Assembly (NCBI GenBank): GCA_028707675.1
Contig: JAQWAM010000019.1
Location: forward strand, 1-10,857
DNA: 10,857 bases
Direction of reading: 5' to 3'
Source: Kiritimatiellia bacterium
Lineage (GTDB): Bacteria > Verrucomicrobiota > Kiritimatiellia > RFP12 > UBA1067
In this document: positions 1-7,107 of the stretch, one piece after another
Position numbering within the stretch: the stretch's first letter is position 1
Layout of the letters: each line of letters opens with the position of its first letter
Notes under the pieces: model-generated
Seen by the model: only the letters and a program-made list of their open reading frames with translations
Database searches by the model: none
Told to the model about the DNA's origin: nothing
Made by a program: the position numbers and the translations under genes

Positions 1-1222
1 TTAGATTGAGGGTGATGTCGGCATAGCGGACCGCCGGGTCGGAATACCTGCTGCTGTATAGCGCGGTGTCACTGTCACCGCACATGAAGGGAAGTCCGCC
101 TATGTCGCCCAGAACCATCGCTTTGCCCGCTTTATCCGGATGATCGGCAACGTAAAACGCGGCGCGGACACCGGCGATACGGTTCGGGTAGATTTTATGA
201 ACACAATTACTGCGCCCGATGACCCCCGGTTTGGCGCCAAAATCGATAAGCGGCATCCCCTTCGCGGTCGCGCTGGCGCGGAAAAGAGGATTTGTGCAAT
301 AAGGGAGGAAATACTCACTGGCGCTTTGAAAATCCGAGTGACCCGCGTAAATACCGTTCTTGCGGACATCGTCCCAGCGCGTGACCATGAGACCGTCCGA
401 GTCGGCGACCTTGGTCAGGGTGGTGTCGTCACTTGCGTCGAGATGCAGGGCCGCCTGATTGAGCAACGCGGAAAGTTCGTCAGACGCCTTGCCCGCCAGC
501 TCAATGGATCCGCCGGAAAGGATGATACGGGTCTTCTCGCCTCCCGTGGAGTTGATTGCAAGCTCGCCCGCGCCCGTTTTGTCGAGCGTGCCGCCGCCGT
601 AGAGGTTGCCGATCTCCGCGCGCAACCCCTCGCCGGGAACGCACACCACAGGACGGCAGGCGGAAGAAAGATTGTGGAGCACCGGCGTGAAACCGGCAGC
701 CGGATGCAGAAGCAGCCGGGAAAACACGCCGTACGGGCTCCAATAGCCGGTGAACCCGTTCGGATTCGCGATATCCAGGTAACGGCCCGCAACGCCGTCG
801 GTCGGGTTCTTCGGCAGATACCTAAAATAAACAAACGTCCCGCTGTTGAACAACGCGTCGATCTGGATCGTATGGCGCTCGTCTCCGGTAACCGCGCCGA
901 TCACCGGGTCGATCTCTCCGGTTCTGGCGGCGTTATTGGCCGTCGCGCCGGTATTGATCGTCTGCATACCGTTCATCCCGCTGTCGGGTATGTATGCCGA
1001 GGCCGCCGGCAACGGATCGAGAGCACTGATGACGATATCCTCGCCGTTAGTCGGCGCGTAAACGAGCGGATTACCCAATCCATCCGTCCAGTCGACACCA
1101 TTCGTCCATGATGCGGATTTACTGACGGTGTTTGTCCAAACGGCGTCGGTGGCGAACGCGGTTATGGCCAATGCCATGAAGGCAACGGCCGGGCACAGCG
1201 GCTTCAAGCATGATTTTTTCAT
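1..1222 (-). CDS. Secreted surface protein with autotransporter-type repeat and LamG-like lead-in (3' partial)
   Basis: An open frame runs from an ATG at 1222 to the left edge with no stop, giving 407 residues; the C-terminus is outside the window. The start is supported by AAGGAG at 1228-1233 and by a Sec signal peptide (MKKSC, hydrophobic core, likely cleavage after TAFA near residue 25). After a Trp- and Asn-rich segment (SWTNGVDWTDG) come beta-rich stretches. Around residues 206-226 is a GGGTLDKTGAGEL motif, typical of the autotransporter-associated strand repeat that builds beta-helices. From residue 262, DASDDTTL and then VTRWDDVRKNG match the lead-in that usually precedes a LamG/concanavalin-like domain, and the rest of the frame would be that domain. 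I infer an exported, surface-attached or released protein that binds a substrate or cell surface. No catalytic residues are recognisable, and no anchoring tail is visible because the end is missing. Confidence 0.85.
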   Translation of the reverse strand, partial: MKKSCLKPLCPAVAFMALAITAFATDAVWTNTVSKSASWTNGVDWTDGLGNPLVYAPTNGEDIVISALDPLPAASAYIPDSGMNGMQTINTGATANNAARTGEIDPVIGAVTGDERHTIQIDALFNSGTFVYFRYLPKNPTDGVAGRYLDIANPNGFTGYWSPYGVFSRLLLHPAAGFTPVLHNLSSACRPVVCVPGEGLRAEIGNLYGGGTLDKTGAGELAINSTGGEKTRIILSGGSIELAGKASDELSALLNQAALHLDASDDTTLTKVADSDGLMVTRWDDVRKNGIYAGHSDFQSASEYFLPYCTNPLFRASATAKGMPLIDFGAKPGVIGRSNCVHKIYPNRIAGVRAAFYVADHPDKAGKAMVLGDIGGLPFMCGDSDTALYSSRYSDPAVRYADITLNL

Positions 1223-1239
1223 TGGATCTCCTTATTAAG

Positions 1240-1254
1240 CTGTAAATTTTACAG
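1240..1254. promoter_or_regulatory. Perfect 15-bp palindrome overlapping the -10, candidate operator
   Basis: CTGTAAA-T-TTTACAG is a perfect inverted repeat of two 7-base arms around one central base. It covers the putative -10 hexamer (1246-1251) and ends just upstream of the ribosome-binding site at 1228-1233. A one-base centre cannot form an RNA hairpin loop, so a DNA operator for a dimeric repressor is more likely than a terminator. No second copy was seen in the other intergenic regions, so the cognate regulator is unknown. Confidence 0.45.
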
Positions 1255-1274
1255 GAAACACACGCAATGGACAA
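1246..1274 (-). promoter_or_regulatory. Putative sigma-70 promoter of the surface-protein gene
   Basis: Read on the minus strand, TTGTCC (1269-1274) is followed after exactly 17 bases by TAAAAT (1246-1251). This is a 4/6 match for the -35 and 5/6 for the -10. Transcription would start near 1239, leaving a leader of about 17 bases that contains the AAGGAG ribosome-binding site. The gene could therefore be expressed independently of the upstream 1098-aa gene, which ends 114 bases away. Inferred from pattern only. Confidence 0.45.
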
Positions 1275-1336
1275 ACTCGAAACGACTTTTTCCGGCAACA
1301 AGAAACACACTTTATCGGCAAGCGATGCGTTTTTCG

Positions 1337-4300
1337 TCACTTGACCTTCCAGTTTGAATTGAGAATGCCCTCGGTATCGCCCCGGCCCGAAAGGCCCTGC
1401 CCGTAAGTGAGCTTACGCCCGAGTCCCGGATGCATGTCCCCGCCATAGCGTTTGACGATGGCCACTTCCGACGCCGCGGAATACGGATCGGACGAACCGA
1501 CCGCGAAGCGCGCCGATTTTTCGAGCGTCGGGAGCGGTTCCGCCAGCTCTCCGCTGGCCACAAAAAGGGAGGAATCGAGCCCTTTCTCGCGCAGCACATA
1601 CCAACGCGCGCCGTCGCGGCAGAAGAGACGGTCCTTGGCCTCGAGCGTTACCGGGAAAGTCCAGACCCGCTTGGTGCCGTCCTTGACGGCGAGCGACGGA
1701 TTCGCGATCGCGCCGGTGAAGCGGAGTTCGAGATACGCCTTCTCGCCCGGTCTGACGGGCACGGGAATGCGTCCGTCGAAACCCTGTTTCGGCGCGTAAA
1801 AAGCCGGTTCCACCGCCTCGTAGGCGAGCCGCCGCCGCGCGTCCTTGCCGAGCGTCGCGTGATCCCTGACGGCGGGGAACGGCTGTCCGAGCGCGAAGAC
1901 CGCGACCTCGGCGCGGGCCGCGCCGTCTTCGACAAACCCTGTGTATTCGATCTCGTTCTGGCCGGCGCGGAGTTCCGCCTTCGCGCCGTAAGCGCGCTGG
2001 AAAGGAAAGCCCATTTCGGTATAACGCGTCCAGACGCCATCCCCGAGCTCAGCGTACTCGCCGGATTCGAGCACGAACGGCAGCGGGAAACACGCGCCGT
2101 TCACGACGACCGCGCACTGTTCCGTCTCGTTCTTGACGGCGGTCGCGGCGGTGACTTCCGAGACCTCGACCGTCGCCGTCTCGCCCGGCGGCACGTCGTT
2201 CAGGAAAAAACTCAGCTTCGCTATATGCGCCATGTCGAGCGCCGAGGCTATGAAACGCATGTTGTGTTCGTTCGAATACGGCCAGACGAACTCCTCCATC
2301 CGCCCCGCGTCGCGTTCGCGCGTAAGCAGATCCACGCGGCGCCAGCCGGTGAAGTCGATCTTCACGTAATGGTCTGAAAGCGCGCTCGAGTATTCGCGTC
2401 CGCAACCGAGCTGGAAGCACAGCGTCTCGCCCTTGCCGTCGCCCTTGATCCAGAAACTGTATGCGGCCATGCCTGTGGCGTCGCGGTAGGGTCGCTCCGT
2501 CGTCCAGGAATACGACGCCCAGGCGCCGCGCCTGGTGTCACCGCGGTTGGCTGCGGTTAGGATGAATGTCTTGCCGTGTTCCGACTGGCCGCGTTCGAGC
2601 TTCGCCTCAACTTTCGGCGCATCCGCACCTGTAACATCGAGCCGGTCGTCAGTTGAAAGGAGCTTCAGCGCCGGGGCATCCTTTCCGGCGGCATAAAGCG
2701 CCTCGACGCGGATCGCCGCGGCGCAGTTCCCGCGGGCGGCGAAGGTCCACTTCTCCGAACCGTCTCCGACGCCGGTCACGCGCTGGACGCGCGCGTCCGA
2801 GCGCCGGCACATCCAACGCCCGTCCGCCGCCTGACGCAGACGCGCGTCCACGCCCTGCTCGCCGAAAAGCGCGAGCGCCTCGCCCGTGAAGGCGTTTGCC
2901 ATGCGGAAACGTTCGTACCAGCCGAGCACAGTCAGTTGTAGCGTGACCGCGAACGGGGTGATCCGCTGACGGCGCATATCAACCCCCTGGAGGGACATGG
3001 ACGCGTTCGCCGCGGCGTTCTTGGCGGCGAAATACTCCATCTCATCAAGGAAGTGCCCGCGCGCCATACCGTCCGCCTGACGCGGCTTCCACCAGCCCAT
3101 CTGCGGTTCGAGGAGGTTGCCCTTGCGGATGTAGTCGATGTCGCGCGAGTGCTGGTCCTGAAAGAGTTTCGCGCCCCAGAGCGAATGGTCCCAAGCGCCG
3201 TAGCGCGAAAGGTACCACCAGTTCATCTCGTTGCTGCAACTGCCTTCAATGAGCGTGTGCGGGCCGAGCTTCCGGGCGATCCCCAGACGCACCGAATCGA
3301 TCGCGTAACGCGAGCCGAGACCCTCGGAACCGTCGAAGTAGATCATGTCGAGGCGGCCGGTGTTGAACGCGGTCGCGATCGCTTCCGCCAGTTCCTCCGC
3401 AAGCCGCGAATTGGGCGCCGGGTAGAAAGCGTCATAACGCTGCAGCAGATACTTGGCTTCGGTGCCTGCGGGATACGTGCCGCCTTTCTTGGTTTTGAAT
3501 GCGCCGCGCGCGATGCCCGTGAAGGCGTAGGGTTTCTCGCGGCGTATGCCGGTGTATTGCACGAGCTCGGTGCCGATCAGGAACGAATTGCCGTTGGATC
3601 CGTAGGAATGGATAACGTCATGCGTCTTTTCGGGCTGCTCCTCGACGAACATCTCGGTGTCGTCTTCAGTGAGTGGCCTGGCCAGCTTGTGAGTGCAGCG
3701 GACGATCAGGTCTGTGCGGCAGACCGGCGTGATCCACGGATCCTTGGGGTTGATGCACGCGGTGAGCGTGTGCATGCCGACGCGCATCCCGGCGTCATGG
3801 ATCATGTCGGCGCAGAGTTTAAAGTCTTCATAGCCCCGCGGGTACAGGACACCGGTCGGCGTGAAGTGTCCGCGCGAACCGGCATTATGCATATGAATCA
3901 TGTCGAAACCGCCGCGCTCGGCGAGGTCGATCCAGTCGTCGGAAGAGCCGGGCGACATCTCGGTGAAGAGATATGAACCGCGGACGGTCTGGTTTCCGAG
4001 CGACCAGGCGCCGGAGCAGGTCGTGTGGTAAACGCCGGCATCGAGCGTCATCTGGCGCATCGCCTCCTGCAGCTTCGCGCGCGGCCCGGCTACGATGCCG
4101 CCGCGGCGTCCGACGAACGGGGCGATCTTGCGCTCGACGTCGAGAAAGAGAGACTTGCGGTCGCGGTTGTGGATGCCTGTCTCGGGCTCGGGAGCGCGCA
4201 CGATCACGCCGGATTCGTCGTCGGAGATCATGTTGAGGACGCGGCCCGTCCATTTCCTGCACGTCGGGGTGAGCCAGGCGAAATACAGCACTCCGGCGTC

Positions 4301-4633
4301 CCGGACGTCGAACTCTGCGACCTCGAATGACCAGCCGAGCCCGAAGCTCTTCACCTTCAGCGTCACGCTGCCGCCGTCCGACGGGAAACTCCAGCGGAAT
4401 CGGCTGTCGCCGAGCGCCTCCAGTTTATTAGGATAAAGGCACTTGCCCGGGGTGCCAACGAACAAAAACACGTCCTTGGAAACGAGCTCTCGCCCGCTTT
4501 CGCGTTCTTTCAGCGACACGACCCTGCCGGCAGCGTCGAAGGTCAAGACCGCCATGTCGTTCGTCCAGGCGACGTCACCGAAAATCGTCCCCGCCGCCAT
4601 CGCGGCTATTGCCATTGCCAAACTAAACTTCAT
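1337..4633 (-). CDS. Large secreted glycoside-hydrolase-like TIM-barrel protein, 1098 aa
   Basis: I chose the ATG at 4633 rather than the in-frame ATG at 4654 because it is preceded by AGGAAGAGG and opens directly into a Sec signal peptide (MKFSLAMAIAAMAAGTIFG). Residues about 20-190 look like an N-terminal beta-sandwich of the kind that precedes clan GH-D/GH31-like barrels. Residues about 190-580 read as a barrel: FDMIHMHNAGSRGHF near 243, then MIYFDGSEG with Asp434 and Glu437 at a strand end, and LIEGS with Glu463; these acids are the best catalytic candidates. An insertion of about 100 residues (VQYTGI to AGTEAKYLL) sits before the YFDG strand. Residues about 690-830 resemble a carbohydrate-binding beta-sandwich (YSFWIKGDG, DFTGWRRVDL), with more beta-rich sequence to the end. 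I do not recognise the exact family. A glycan-acting enzyme outside the cytoplasm is inferred. It is divergent from the XylR-type regulator, its likely controller. Confidence 0.85.
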   Translation of the reverse strand: MKFSLAMAIAAMAAGTIFGDVAWTNDMAVLTFDAAGRVVSLKERESGRELVSKDVFLFVGTPGKCLYPNKLEALGDSRFRWSFPSDGGSVTLKVKSFGLGWSFEVAEFDVRDAGVLYFAWLTPTCRKWTGRVLNMISDDESGVIVRAPEPETGIHNRDRKSLFLDVERKIAPFVGRRGGIVAGPRAKLQEAMRQMTLDAGVYHTTCSGAWSLGNQTVRGSYLFTEMSPGSSDDWIDLAERGGFDMIHMHNAGSRGHFTPTGVLYPRGYEDFKLCADMIHDAGMRVGMHTLTACINPKDPWITPVCRTDLIVRCTHKLARPLTEDDTEMFVEEQPEKTHDVIHSYGSNGNSFLIGTELVQYTGIRREKPYAFTGIARGAFKTKKGGTYPAGTEAKYLLQRYDAFYPAPNSRLAEELAEAIATAFNTGRLDMIYFDGSEGLGSRYAIDSVRLGIARKLGPHTLIEGSCSNEMNWWYLSRYGAWDHSLWGAKLFQDQHSRDIDYIRKGNLLEPQMGWWKPRQADGMARGHFLDEMEYFAAKNAAANASMSLQGVDMRRQRITPFAVTLQLTVLGWYERFRMANAFTGEALALFGEQGVDARLRQAADGRWMCRRSDARVQRVTGVGDGSEKWTFAARGNCAAAIRVEALYAAGKDAPALKLLSTDDRLDVTGADAPKVEAKLERGQSEHGKTFILTAANRGDTRRGAWASYSWTTERPYRDATGMAAYSFWIKGDGKGETLCFQLGCGREYSSALSDHYVKIDFTGWRRVDLLTRERDAGRMEEFVWPYSNEHNMRFIASALDMAHIAKLSFFLNDVPPGETATVEVSEVTAATAVKNETEQCAVVVNGACFPLPFVLESGEYAELGDGVWTRYTEMGFPFQRAYGAKAELRAGQNEIEYTGFVEDGAARAEVAVFALGQPFPAVRDHATLGKDARRRLAYEAVEPAFYAPKQGFDGRIPVPVRPGEKAYLELRFTGAIANPSLAVKDGTKRVWTFPVTLEAKDRLFCRDGARWYVLREKGLDSSLFVASGELAEPLPTLEKSARFAVGSSDPYSAASEVAIVKRYGGDMHPGLGRKLTYGQGLSGRGDTEGILNSNWKVK

Positions 4634-4672
4634 TTGCCTCTTCCTGCTGATCATTCCACGAAAATCGTCCCC
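4579..4672. repeat. 14-bp direct repeat, one copy in the leader and one in the signal-peptide codons
   Basis: CGAAAATCGTCCCC occurs exactly at 4579-4592 and again at 4659-4672, 80 bases apart. The first copy lies in the codons for the end of the signal peptide (GTIFGDV). The second lies in the presumed untranslated leader of the same gene, 26 bases upstream of its ATG. It may be a small local duplication or chance; no function is assigned. Confidence 0.5.
4637..4645 (-). promoter_or_regulatory. Ribosome-binding site that decides the start of the 1098-aa gene
   Basis: On the minus strand AGGAAGAGG ends three bases before the ATG at 4633, with its AGGA core eight bases before it. The ATG at 4654 lies upstream of this site, has no comparable Shine-Dalgarno sequence, and would put seven charged or polar residues ahead of the signal peptide. 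Confidence 0.7.
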
Positions 4673-4779
4673 ACGTCAAACCCGGCCAGATCGGGTAGCC
4701 TCACTGCCGCCTCGTCCGACGACGCGCCGGGCCGCGCATCGACCCCGACAGCCGCACTTAAAGTCTACCGTGAGTGAGC

Positions 4780-4808
4780 ATGATAACAATGAAGCTTTGC
4801 CGACACAA
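4780..4808 (-). promoter_or_regulatory. Putative promoter of the 1098-aa hydrolase-like gene
   Basis: On the minus strand TTGTGT (4803-4808) is separated by 17 bases from TATCAT (4780-4785). The -10 matches 5/6, while the -35 is poor (TTG only), which is what an activator-dependent promoter would show. A GGATTG element (4806-4811) overlaps the -35 and another lies just upstream (4821-4826), the usual placement for an AraC-type activator. The leader would be about 140 bases long. Pattern-based inference only. Confidence 0.35.
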
Positions 4809-4877
4809 TCCTTCGCTCTGCAATCCACAGCAACGAATAACTCACTTTACCGGCAATCCGCATGGATTTGCGGATTG
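4806..4877. promoter_or_regulatory. Cluster of four GGATTG elements in the divergent control region
   Basis: GGATTG occurs on the minus strand at 4806-4811, 4821-4826 and 4854-4859, and on the plus strand at 4872-4877. That is four copies in 72 bases, against roughly one per 2 kb expected on the two strands together. Scattered single copies exist inside genes elsewhere in the window at about background rate. The spacing between the first two is 15 bases start to start. These are the best candidates for the binding sites of the adjacent XylR-type regulator. Confidence 0.45.
4854..4877. promoter_or_regulatory. Inverted repeat (9+6+9) over the -35 zone of the regulator promoter
   Basis: CAATCCGCA and TGCGGATTG are exact complements separated by six bases. 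The repeat ends nine bases before the -10 hexamer at 4886-4891, so it occupies the -35 zone. A protein bound here would block or reposition RNA polymerase, which suggests autoregulation of the regulator gene. It contains two of the four GGATTG elements. Confidence 0.5.
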
Positions 4878-4882
4878 TCAAA

Positions 4883-4891
4883 TGCTATAAT
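4883..4891 (+). promoter_or_regulatory. Extended -10 promoter of the regulator gene
   Basis: TGCTATAAT is a perfect extended -10 element (TGn followed by TATAAT). No good -35 lies 16-18 bases upstream, which extended -10 promoters can tolerate. Standard spacing puts the transcript start at about 4897-4899, that is, at or within two bases of the ATG at 4899. Confidence 0.55.
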
Positions 4892-4898
4892 CGGCAAT

Positions 4899-6074
4899 AT
4901 GGACGACAAAAGCAACGACATCAAACGCGTGGCCGTGGTCTTGGATCTCGCAAAAGCCTCCCGTCGGGACTTCCTCTCCGGGTTCTTCGACCGCGTCAAT
5001 TCCATTCCCAACTGGAAAATCCGTCTCTTTCAATCCGCTGACGAATTCACTCCGGCAACAGTCTGCCGCTGGCAGACGGACGGCACCCGCGGCGTCATCG
5101 TCGCCGAAAACGGTTCCGCGGGGGCGGACGCGGCACTCGCCCTGACGGATATTCCGGTCGTCGCCGTCGGTTCTCGAACAAACTGGCTGACATCCCGCAG
5201 GCAAAACATCGTTTTCCTTCGGATGGACGACGAACGCATCGGCGAATTCGCCGCCGGACAACTCGCCGAACTCGGGCGTTTCAATTCGGTGGCCTACCTT
5301 CCCGCCGGGCAAAATGACTTATGGAACATTTTGCGCCAACGGGGTTTCTGCGCCGGCACGGCCAAGCGCAATTACACGGTTTGGACTTATGACGAAAAAG
5401 CCGACGGTCCCCTTGAAGTCTATCTGGACAAGCTTCCCAAGCCCGCGGCGATATTCGCCGCATGCGACGGCATCGCCAGCAGTGTTATCGACGCGCTGCC
5501 GGCGCCTGCGGCTGCGATCCCGGGACGCATCGTCCTGCTCGGGGTGGACGACGACGAGCTCATCTGCGAATCATCGCGCCCTCGGCTTTCCAGCATCAGG
5601 CCCGACCATTACACCGAGGGCTCTCTGGCGGCCGGAGAGCTGGACGCGCTCATGCGGGCCCGCAGCCCCAAGATGCCCAAAACGATCCTCTGCCGCGAGA
5701 TGAAACTGGTTACCCGCGATTCGACCGCCCCCGTCGCCCCGGCGGCGCGGCTGATTTCAAAAGCCAATGAATTCATCCGCCACAACGCGGCCCGCGGCAT
5801 AACGCCGGCGGATGTCGCCGCGCATCTGGGGATTTCGCGGCGGCTGCTCGACCTCCGGTTCAGCGAATTGAACGACCGGACAGTCGCGGAATCGATTCTC
5901 GATACGAAACTTGAAGCGGTGAAACGCGCGCTATCAACAAGCGGCGACCGGATGAGCGTAATCGCCGCCAACTGCGGGTTTTCAAACCCTAATCATCTCC
6001 GCAACGTTTTTTTGGCGAAAACCGGGCTGTCCATGCGCGACTGGCGCAAAAGCCATCCAGCCGACCGCAACTGA
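4899..6074 (+). CDS. XylR-type transcriptional regulator (sugar-binding domain plus AraC HTH), 391 aa
   Basis: Residues about 8-275 have the LacI/periplasmic-binding-protein fold pattern: KRVAVVLDL as first strand, GVIVAE near 65, IPVVAVG near 85, VAYLPAG near 131, AAIFAACDGIA near 183 and IVLLGVDDDE near 211. Residues about 285-385 are an AraC-family domain with two helix-turn-helix units, ITPADVAAHLGISRRLLDLRF (302-322) and a second at 351-372 containing IAANCGFSNPNHL. The architecture and length match E. coli XylR (about 390 residues), whose ligand is D-xylose. The ligand here cannot be told, so no symbol is given. The frame is open upstream to 4443, but that part overlaps the divergent gene and its leader and does not look like protein. 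The ATG at 4899 directly precedes the conserved first strand and has no Shine-Dalgarno sequence. It likely activates the divergent 1098-aa gene and regulates itself. Confidence 0.9.
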   Translation: MDDKSNDIKRVAVVLDLAKASRRDFLSGFFDRVNSIPNWKIRLFQSADEFTPATVCRWQTDGTRGVIVAENGSAGADAALALTDIPVVAVGSRTNWLTSRRQNIVFLRMDDERIGEFAAGQLAELGRFNSVAYLPAGQNDLWNILRQRGFCAGTAKRNYTVWTYDEKADGPLEVYLDKLPKPAAIFAACDGIASSVIDALPAPAAAIPGRIVLLGVDDDELICESSRPRLSSIRPDHYTEGSLAAGELDALMRARSPKMPKTILCREMKLVTRDSTAPVAPAARLISKANEFIRHNAARGITPADVAAHLGISRRLLDLRFSELNDRTVAESILDTKLEAVKRALSTSGDRMSVIAANCGFSNPNHLRNVFLAKTGLSMRDWRKSHPADRN

Positions 6075-6106
6075 AATTCCCCTTGTACAACCACACGTCC
6101 GCCTAA

Positions 6107-6132
6107 GCGCACACTGTGAACGGGTTGTGCGC
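6107..6132. terminator. Weak hairpin downstream of the regulator
   Basis: GCGCACA and TGTGCGC form a 7-bp stem with a 12-base loop, 33 bases after the regulator stop codon. No run of T follows on either strand, so this is at best a poor intrinsic terminator. Confidence 0.25.
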
Positions 6133-6152
6133 CAGAGCGACGCAACTGATGA

Positions 6153-6173
6153 TTTCTCACGCATTGCGAGAAA
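6153..6173. terminator. Weak hairpin just past the TIM-barrel gene
   Basis: TTTCT and AGAAA pair, and CGC with GCG pair inside, with a two-base bulge and an ATT loop. It lies five bases beyond the stop codon of the minus-strand gene ending at 6178. There is no T tract. It may end or protect transcripts in this convergent gap. Confidence 0.3.
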
Positions 6174-6177
6174 CCAA

Positions 6178-7083
6178 CTACACATTACAGATGTCGAACG
6201 CCTGTTTCAGACTCGCCAGCGCGTCTTCCCTCTTGGGGATAAACTCCTGTCCGACATAGCCGTCAAAACCGGTCGCCTGAATCGCCTTCATAATTTTGGC
6301 GTAGTCGAGCGTCTGCGTGCCGTCGATCTCGTTACGCCCGGGCATTCCGCCTGTGTGGTAGTGTGCGAAGCAGTCCGAGTGTTTCTGAATGTCCGCCTCC
6401 ACGTCTTCCTTCATCATCGCGGCGTGGTAAATATCATAGAGAATCTTCACGCGCGGCGACGCCACGCGGCGAACCAGATCGACGCACCACTTTGTGGAAT
6501 CCGCCATGTAGTCTTTGTGGTCGATGGAATTGAGCAGCTCCAGACAGATCGTCACTTTTTTTTGCTCGGCATATCCGGCGACCTGCTTCAGCGCGGCCAC
6601 ACTGTTCGCGAGACCCGTCACGTCGTCCATGCCCTCGCGATTGCCCGAAAGCGTGATGACGTTAGGAAAGCCGGCCTCCGATGCGGCGTCGATGCTCTTG
6701 CGAAGCGCAGACAAACACATCTCGTGGTTATCCACATGATTGATACCCTTGGCGATACCGTGACTAGGCGTCATGGCGCAGATCAACCCGTGGCGTTTCA
6801 GCATCGGCCACTGATCCGGGCCGACGAGTTCAACCGACTTCAGTCCCATGGCCGCACAGGCGACGACAAAGTCCTCCGTCCCCATCTTTGCGCGTTTCAG
6901 GAATCCGTTGTAACACCAGAGGCAGACCGACTGTTTCAAACGACCGCCGCCACTTTCGGCAAACGCCGGCCGGGAAAAGGGTTCGAGCATTCCCGCAGCC
7001 ATAGCCCCCGCCAAACCGCGAAGTAACTTTCTGCGTGAACACTTGGATGTTACATCGAAAAACACGTCGTTGATTATGTTCAT
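6178..7083 (-). CDS. Tat-exported hydroxypyruvate-isomerase-like TIM-barrel protein, 301 aa
   Basis: The N-terminus carries a twin-arginine signal, SRRKLL at 16-21, a weakly hydrophobic stretch and a likely cleavage site near PAFA (39-42). The rest fits the xylose-isomerase-like TIM barrel of the Hyi (hydroxypyruvate isomerase) group. Glu182 in LELLNS, Asp217 in YDIYH, His243 in HYHTGG and Glu280 in GQEFIP stand where that group has its Glu, Asp, Gln and Glu metal ligands, so the third ligand appears to be His instead of Gln; MPGR (247-250) after it is also conserved. The start is supported by AAGGGG at 7088-7093. It lies 24 bases behind the Gfo/Idh/MocA gene in the same operon. An isomerase, epimerase or lyase acting on a sugar or keto-sugar outside the cytoplasm is inferred. 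True hydroxypyruvate isomerase is unlikely because that enzyme is cytoplasmic. Confidence 0.88.
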   Translation of the reverse strand: MNIINDVFFDVTSKCSRRKLLRGLAGAMAAGMLEPFSRPAFAESGGGRLKQSVCLWCYNGFLKRAKMGTEDFVVACAAMGLKSVELVGPDQWPMLKRHGLICAMTPSHGIAKGINHVDNHEMCLSALRKSIDAASEAGFPNVITLSGNREGMDDVTGLANSVAALKQVAGYAEQKKVTICLELLNSIDHKDYMADSTKWCVDLVRRVASPRVKILYDIYHAAMMKEDVEADIQKHSDCFAHYHTGGMPGRNEIDGTQTLDYAKIMKAIQATGFDGYVGQEFIPKREDALASLKQAFDICNV

Positions 7084-7107
7084 AATTCCCCTTTTATAAA
7101 CCGGGCT

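Noticed and set aside
140..1111. 323-codon plus-strand frame
   Set aside because: It is the antisense of the surface-protein gene; its translation is Arg- and Val-rich with no domain, while the minus strand carries a signal peptide and recognisable motifs.
1430..2377. 315-codon plus-strand frame
   Set aside because: Antisense to the 1098-aa gene, caused by GC-rich codon use; its translation is Arg-rich with no motifs.
3053..3976. 307-codon plus-strand frame
   Set aside because: Also antisense to the 1098-aa gene; no ribosome-binding site and no domain, whereas the minus frame encodes barrel motifs here.
4872..4877. TTGACA-like hexamer on the minus strand nearby (4875-4880) as -35 for the leftward gene
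   Set aside because: The hexamer is perfect, but no acceptable -10 lies 16-18 bases downstream on that strand.
4443..4898. Upstream in-frame extension of the regulator to an ATG at 4443, giving 543 residues
   Set aside because: It overlaps the 5' end and leader of the divergent secreted protein, its translation is low-complexity and unlike any protein, and the conserved first strand of the sugar-binding domain begins just after the ATG at 4899.
6127..7026. 299-codon plus-strand frame
   Set aside because: Mirror frame of the Hyi-like gene, which has family motifs and a Shine-Dalgarno sequence on the minus strand.
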